IMG/VR virus record: IMGVR_UViG_3300000956_000043
Location: 1 to 23,883 of that record
Length of the DNA stretch: 23,883 nucleotides
Strand: one strand, 5' to 3'
Origin: a virus
Made by a program: the position numbers and the translations under genes. Positions 19,721-23,883 of the stretch are shown one piece after another. The notes under the pieces were generated by a model. That model searched no databases. It saw only the letters and a list, made by a program, of their open reading frames with translations, and was not told where the DNA came from. Every line of letters begins with the position of its first letter. The stretch's first letter is position 1.

Positions 19721-20175
19721 TGCGGCAACTGAACCGGATCACGCCTAACGCCCCGGCGCAGGCATACAAGACGTACACCATCATCTCCCCGACCGACCGC
19801 ACCGTCGTGGCGGCGTGCGAGCAGGTCGGCTGCCTGGCGTGGCGCAACGGCTGGGACACCGTGGTCGACGAGTCGACCGAACTGGGCCGCAACCAGGCCG
19901 CCTATATCCGCCTGCGGTCGGGCCGGACGTTCCGGGAGTCCCGGTCGGGGACCCTGACCGCGTTCCGGTTCGAGGCGCATCAGCGCTGCTTCCGCGAGCA
20001 CAGCACCCGCCCGGAGTTCTACGGCGTCCTGCGCGGCGACTGGCGGCTGCACGACAACCAGCCCGGTCTGGCCCGGCAACTGGGTGGGCTTCGGGTCCAC
20101 CAGCGACCGGAGGACTGGGTGGAGGACTTCGCACTCAATCAGGACCGGGTAGCCGAGGCACGCCAGCGCGGCTAG
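19720..20175 (+). CDS. Conserved tail-region protein
   Basis: This encodes 151 residues from the ATG at 19720 (TGATG overlap). The start RQLNRITPNAPAQAYKTYTI, the segment WDTVVDESTELGRNQAAYIR, and the end HQRPEDWVEDFALNQDRVAE are a signature I recognise in short actinophage proteins near the tail tube gene. It is basic, carries CEQVGC, and has no membrane segment. It is often left without a function. Its placement between two tail-tube-like genes suggests a role in tail assembly. Confidence 0.8.
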   Translation: MRQLNRITPNAPAQAYKTYTIISPTDRTVVAACEQVGCLAWRNGWDTVVDESTELGRNQAAYIRLRSGRTFRESRSGTLTAFRFEAHQRCFREHSTRPEFYGVLRGDWRLHDNQPGLARQLGGLRVHQRPEDWVEDFALNQDRVAEARQRG

Positions 20176-20190
20176 ACACAAGGAGGAGCC

Positions 20191-20619
20191 TTGGCAAAGC
20201 AGAATGGTCTCGGCTGGACGACGCTCCAGATCGACGACAGCGGCGGCACACTGCGGGACATCCGCAACGACGTGACCAACTTCTCGTTCGCCACGCCCCG
20301 CGGCGTGCAGGACGTGACGGGCCTCGACAAGTCGGCGATGGAGCGGCTGCTCCTGCTGGCCGACATGTCGATCAACCTCAACTTCGTCTTCAACGACGAC
20401 AACTCCAGCGCCGACGTCCACAACGTGTTCAAGACGGTGCCGTCCACGTCGGTGGCGCGGGAGTTCAACATCACCGTCTCGGGCCAGATCCTCGGCGTCA
20501 CCAACACCCCGACGCTGCTGTTCACCGACTACTCGCTCAACCGGGCGCAGGACGGGTCCCTGACCGGCACCGCACCCGGGGTGCTGGCCAACGGCGGCGT
20601 CCCGACCTGGTCCACCTGA
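20191..20619 (+). CDS. Second tail-tube-like protein
   Basis: This encodes 142 residues from a TTG at 20191 with AAGGAGGAGCC immediately upstream. The strong site decides the unusual start. The sequence AKQNGLGWTTLQIDDSGG, VQDVTGLDKSAMERLLLLAD, VFKTVPSTSVAREFNITVSG and AQDGSLTGTAPGVLANGG aligns with the tube domain of the protein at 18965 (shared AKQxGxG, VTGxxKSxxERL, DGSL). It lacks that protein's extra C-terminal domain. It could be the true tube subunit, a minor tube component, or part of a mixed tube. Confidence 0.8.
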   Translation: MAKQNGLGWTTLQIDDSGGTLRDIRNDVTNFSFATPRGVQDVTGLDKSAMERLLLLADMSINLNFVFNDDNSSADVHNVFKTVPSTSVAREFNITVSGQILGVTNTPTLLFTDYSLNRAQDGSLTGTAPGVLANGGVPTWST

Positions 20620-21023
20620 TGGGTTTCGTCCACCAGCGCAAGACGTACCGGCTGCTGTTCGAGGGCGACCTCGACGGCCTGGAGGTGGTGGCCAGGTCGG
20701 CGTCGGCGCGGATGTATACGCGCATCGCCGCCCTGGCCAACCGGGAGTGGTCCAACCCGCTCTCGGCCGAGGACCTGGCCGAGTTCGAGGCGCTGTGCCA
20801 GGCGTTCGCCAAGGTGCTGGAGTCCTGGAACCTCGAGGAAGAGGTTCAGGTCAAGGGCAAGCCCAGCCGCCGGGCTGTACCCGCCACCCTGGACGGGCTG
20901 CTCGACCAGGACCTCGAACTGGTCACGGCCATCGTGCTCGCCTGGATGGACGCTGTCGCCGGCCCCGCGGCCGTGAGCGGGCCGTTCTCGGAAGAGTCGC
21001 TGCCGATGGAGGCACTGCCGTAG
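20619..21023 (+). CDS. Tail assembly chaperone
   Basis: This encodes 134 residues from the ATG at 20619 (TGATG overlap). The sequence has TYRLLFEGDLDGLEVVARSA, a helical middle (EDLAEFEALCQAFAKVLESW), then the WNLEEEV ... RAVPATLDGLLDQDLELVTA pattern and IVLAWMDAVAG. This layout, between the tail tube and tape measure genes, is that of actinophage tail assembly chaperones, which keep the tape measure protein unfolded during assembly. The usual programmed frameshift to a longer form is not evident: the -1 frame closes at 21037, and no strong slippery heptamer was seen. Confidence 0.85.
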   Translation: MGFVHQRKTYRLLFEGDLDGLEVVARSASARMYTRIAALANREWSNPLSAEDLAEFEALCQAFAKVLESWNLEEEVQVKGKPSRRAVPATLDGLLDQDLELVTAIVLAWMDAVAGPAAVSGPFSEESLPMEALP

Positions 21024-21037
21024 GACTGGAGGCGTAG

Positions 21038-23338
21038 GTGACCAGTCCCGGAGGCAATCTGGTTGAGATCCGTGTCGTCGCCGTGGATCAGACCGGTCCC
21101 GGCTTCGACTCGGCCACCAAGAAGGCCAAGGGTCTGGCCCAGGCGGTCGCCGGTGGGCCGGGCTCGGCCGCGGGGGCGTTGAAGGAAGCCGAGAAGCAGG
21201 CCAGCGGCCTGGGCTCGACGCTGCGCCGGGTCGGCGAGGTGGCCGGCGGTGTGCTGGTCGCCGACGCCGTGCAGGCGATGGCCCAGCGCGCCGTGGCGCT
21301 GGTGAAGTCCACCGCGAAGGCCGCCTCCGACCTCGGCGAGTCTGTGAACGCCGTCAACAAGACCTTCGAGGCGTCCTCACAGCAGGTTGTCCAGTGGGGC
21401 GAGGACAACGCCAACGCCTTCGGCCTGTCGCAGCGGGCGTTCAACCAGATGGCCGTGCCCCTGGGTGCGATGCTGAAGAACCAGGGGTTGCAGCTCGACG
21501 AGGTCACCGACCACACCCTGAAGCTGACCCAGCGGGCCGCCGACATGGCCTCGGTGTTCAACACCGACGTCACCGACGCCCTGATGGCGATCCAGGCTGG
21601 CCTGCGCGGCGAGATCGACCCGCTGGAGCGCTACGGCGTATCCCTGTCCGCCGCCGCGGTCGAGGCAAGGGCGCTGGCCGACTCCGGCAAGGAGAGCGCC
21701 AAGGAGCTCACCGCCCAGGAGAAGGCCCTCGCCCGGCTGAACATCCTGTACGAGCAGACCGCCGACACGGCGGGTGACTTCGCCGACACCTCCGACGGGC
21801 TGGCCAACTCGCAGCGGATCATGCGAGCCCAGATCGAGGACGCCCAGGCGACTATCGGCACCTCGTTCATGCCGGTACTCGCCAAGGCGGCGCAGTTCGC
21901 CGGCAACCTGGCCGAGTCGTTCGCGGGGATGCCGGCGCCACTGCAGATCGCCTCCGCCGCCGTAGTTGGGTTGGCCGGGGCGATTGGGCTCTTGGCCCCC
22001 AAGGCGCTGGCGGCCAAGGCGGCACTGGACGAGATGGCGGTGTCAGACTCCCGCCTCCAGCGCGGCATGGCTAAGACGACGGTCGCCGTCGGGAAGGCCG
22101 GCGCGGCGTTCGCGGCCCTCGGCCTGGCGGTCGCCGGGCTCTCGGCCGTCTTCGGCGATGACCTCAATCCTCAGGTCGAGGCCGCCGCCAAGGGGCTGAC
22201 CGAGTGGAACAAGCGGGCGAAGCTCTCCGGTGAGGCGGCCCGGCTGTTCGGCGAGGACACCAAAGTCCTCGAGATGTCGATGCAGCAACTGGCGCAGGGC
22301 GGCCTGTACAAGGCCGGCGACCAGGTTGGGCAGTTCCTGTCCAGCCTCGTCGGCGCTCCCGGGCCGCTGGGTCGCGCCAAGGAGCACGTCGACGCCTTCG
22401 ACTCCGCCCTGGTCCAGATGGTCCAGGGCGGTCACGCCGACGAGGCCGCCGAGGCGGTTGCGCGTCTGGCCGAGCTCACCGGCATCTCCATCGAAGACGC
22501 GCTGAAGCTCCTGCCCCAGTACTCAGGCGCCGTGGAGGTCGGCGCACGGAAGACTTCCGAACTCGGACGGGCAGCCGAAGAGACCGCCCTCGGCATCGAC
22601 GAGTTGCGCAAGTCGACCAAGGAGTACCTCGACGAGGCGTTCTCCCTGGAAGAGGCACAGGACCAGGTTGCCGAGTCGACACAGCGGCTGATCGAGCAAC
22701 TGAAGAAGCAGCACGAAGAGGAGGTCGCGGGTGCCGGTGCACTGACCGGCAACACCGAGGCCGCCCTCGCCAACCGGGAGATGGTCCGGACGCTCACCGA
22801 GGACTACTCGCGGATGATCCTGGAGACAGCCGAGGCCGGTCGTTCCACCGACGACCTGCGTGGCGAACTCCAGACGCTGCTGGTGAACCTGGGCTTCGGC
22901 GCGGCCGAGGCCGAGCGGTACACGCGGGAACTCGCCGGCCTCGAACAGCAGCTCGCCCAGATCAAGTCCAAAGAGGTCAAGATCCGGGTCAAGGTCGAGC
23001 AGGGCCAGATCTTCGGCGGCGGTGCCACGGAGTTCGCCCACGGCGGCATCACCGGCGCGGCCTCCGGTGGAGTCCGGAGCGGGCTGCAGGTGGTCAACGA
23101 GCAGGGACCCGAACTGGCCCGCATCCCCACCGGGGACATCGTGTCGCTCCCCACCGGCTCCACGGTGATCCCGCACGGCCAGTCCATGGCGATGCTCGCC
23201 AACGGCGGCGGAGGGCAGATCGCCTGGGCGGCCCCGGTGGTGTTCAACCCGCCGTGGGACACGTTCTTCGCCGGCTTCCGCGATGAGATCCAGGCCCGCG
23301 GCGGCACCCTGGCGGTCATCGGAATCCGGAACGGCTGA
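21038..23338 (+). CDS. Tail tape measure protein
   Basis: This encodes 766 residues from a GTG at 21038 after GGAGGCGTAG. It sets tail length; at the usual 1.5 angstrom per residue this predicts a tail of about 115 nm. Residues 1-120 are Ala/Lys/Gly-rich and helical. Hydrophobic segments lie at about 298-325 (PLQIASAAVVGLAGAIGLLA) and 350-375 (AAFAALGLAVAGLSAVFG). The region 480-650 is coiled coil. The C-terminus has the common tape-measure end: EFAHGGITGAASGGVRSGLQ, VVNEQGPELARIPTGDIV, GSTVIPHGQ. No peptidase or lysozyme domain is visible. Confidence 0.93.
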   Translation: MTSPGGNLVEIRVVAVDQTGPGFDSATKKAKGLAQAVAGGPGSAAGALKEAEKQASGLGSTLRRVGEVAGGVLVADAVQAMAQRAVALVKSTAKAASDLGESVNAVNKTFEASSQQVVQWGEDNANAFGLSQRAFNQMAVPLGAMLKNQGLQLDEVTDHTLKLTQRAADMASVFNTDVTDALMAIQAGLRGEIDPLERYGVSLSAAAVEARALADSGKESAKELTAQEKALARLNILYEQTADTAGDFADTSDGLANSQRIMRAQIEDAQATIGTSFMPVLAKAAQFAGNLAESFAGMPAPLQIASAAVVGLAGAIGLLAPKALAAKAALDEMAVSDSRLQRGMAKTTVAVGKAGAAFAALGLAVAGLSAVFGDDLNPQVEAAAKGLTEWNKRAKLSGEAARLFGEDTKVLEMSMQQLAQGGLYKAGDQVGQFLSSLVGAPGPLGRAKEHVDAFDSALVQMVQGGHADEAAEAVARLAELTGISIEDALKLLPQYSGAVEVGARKTSELGRAAEETALGIDELRKSTKEYLDEAFSLEEAQDQVAESTQRLIEQLKKQHEEEVAGAGALTGNTEAALANREMVRTLTEDYSRMILETAEAGRSTDDLRGELQTLLVNLGFGAAEAERYTRELAGLEQQLAQIKSKEVKIRVKVEQGQIFGGGATEFAHGGITGAASGGVRSGLQVVNEQGPELARIPTGDIVSLPTGSTVIPHGQSMAMLANGGGGQIAWAAPVVFNPPWDTFFAGFRDEIQARGGTLAVIGIRNG

Positions 23339-23883
23339 TGGCCACCGCGTTCCGGTCCGACAACGACGTCACGAACGGCACCGCCGGCACGTCGGTGACG
23401 GTGAACAAGCCGTCGGGGATTGTTGACACGGGCGACAATGGCGGCCGGGACATGCTGGTCGCGTACATCTCGTGTACGGGCACGACGACGATCACCCCAC
23501 CGGCCGACTGGGATCTGGTTACGTCGGCGGTGGATGCCGGCAACAACGTGACGATGTGGTGTTACACGAAGCTCGCCTCGTCGGAGGGGGCGTCGTGGAC
23601 GTGGACGTTGGGGGCGTCGCGGCGGAACTGGGGTTGGGTCGGGGCGTTCACCGGCGTCGACCCGACCACCCCGGTGAACGCGTCGGCCACCGATCTGACG
23701 TTGACCGGCAACACCGTCCTGTCGGCGACGGGCGCGACGATGCCGCTGCGGGGGCATGGTGTGTCGGCCGGGTCGGCGGTGCGGACGGCGTCGGGTGTGG
23801 CGACCACCTGGACCCATTCGGGCACCGAAGTGTCGGACGTGTCGACCAACGGCGGCGCCGGGACCGATATCGCCGGGGTGGTT
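23338..23883 (+). CDS. Minor tail protein, N-terminal part, cut by window edge
   Basis: From the ATG at 23338 (TGATG overlap with the tape measure stop) the frame is open to the window end, giving 182 residues. It is Thr/Ser/Gly/Val-rich and beta-rich: SDNDVTNGTAGTSVTVNKPS, RDMLVAYISCTGTTTITPPA, MWCYTKLASSEGASWTWTLG, WGWVGAFTGVDPTTPVNA. This resembles tail fibre or baseplate beta-sandwich domains of actinophages. Codon choice shifts noticeably to ACG, TCG, GCG and TTG compared with the C-ending codons of the tape measure gene, which may mean separate acquisition. Confidence 0.75.
   Translation, partial: MATAFRSDNDVTNGTAGTSVTVNKPSGIVDTGDNGGRDMLVAYISCTGTTTITPPADWDLVTSAVDAGNNVTMWCYTKLASSEGASWTWTLGASRRNWGWVGAFTGVDPTTPVNASATDLTLTGNTVLSATGATMPLRGHGVSAGSAVRTASGVATTWTHSGTEVSDVSTNGGAGTDIAGVV

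Noticed and set aside
20747-21037. Frameshift extension of the tail assembly chaperone in the -1 frame
   Set aside because: The frame ends 14 bases after the chaperone stop, has shadow-like composition, and no convincing slippery site precedes it.
1-23883. CRISPR arrays, insertion sequences, integrase or lysis genes
   Set aside because: No regularly spaced repeats, transposase motifs, recombinase catalytic patterns or endolysin domains were seen in any frame examined.

Overview
This is a strongly GC-rich window from a tailed bacteriophage or prophage with siphovirus-type structural genes. The gene families (DUF6221-type protein, HNG-type short zinc proteins, MuF-type protein, HK97-fold portal, protease and capsid, SAP-domain protein, tail module) are those of phages of Actinobacteria. 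That host is an inference from gene content and base composition. No host or integrase gene is visible. Almost all genes lie on the + strand, packed with 4-base start/stop overlaps (GTGA, ATGA, TTGA). The two clear exceptions are very short genes on the - strand, at 5262-5438 and 6558-6719.

Layout. (1) 1-4226: a train of about eleven small genes of early/accessory type, mostly unknown. They include several zinc-ribbon proteins, a DUF6221-family protein and a larger protein with a C-terminal helix-turn-helix. Many junctions carry the same ribosome-binding motif, and one junction is an exact 39-base repeat. (2) 4227-5138: a ribbon-helix-helix regulator, apparently leaderless, followed by a PD-(D/E)XK-type nuclease. 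(3) 5139-6775: a regulatory zone. It holds a - strand two-helix membrane protein, a zinc-finger candidate small terminase, an AT-rich palindromic block, a poorly started + strand frame, and a - strand ribbon-helix-helix protein with two identical operator-like sites 30 bases apart. (4) 6776-10460: an ADP-ribosyltransferase-like protein, a small acidic protein, the large terminase, an HExxH metallopeptidase-like protein, a zinc-type protein and a membrane protein. (5) 10457-16888: portal, MuF-like protein, ClpP-type prohead protease, HK97 major capsid, two capsid-associated candidates, a LamG-like protein and a zinc/SAP protein. (6) 16885-21023: short zinc protein, head-tail adaptor, neck/connector proteins, two related tail-tube proteins separated by a conserved tail gene, and a tail assembly chaperone. 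(7) 21038-23883: tape measure protein and the start of a minor tail protein cut by the window edge.

How it works together. Segments 4-7 form the virion assembly line: DNA packaging, procapsid assembly and maturation, connector, tail tube, tape measure. The most notable accessory element is a pair of enzyme-like proteins flanking the large terminase, an ADP-ribosyltransferase-like protein and a zinc-peptidase-like protein. They are unrelated in their bodies but share an N-terminal leader containing HPGHxxQKSHGR at the same position. I infer a cargo or processing signal for proteins carried in the virion. Other regulatory structures stand out: twin RNA hairpins with an identical loop between the capsid gene and the next gene, and a textbook intrinsic terminator inside the protease gene, immediately before an in-frame ATG that could start a nested scaffold-like product. 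All of these are readings from sequence alone and none has been tested by search or experiment.
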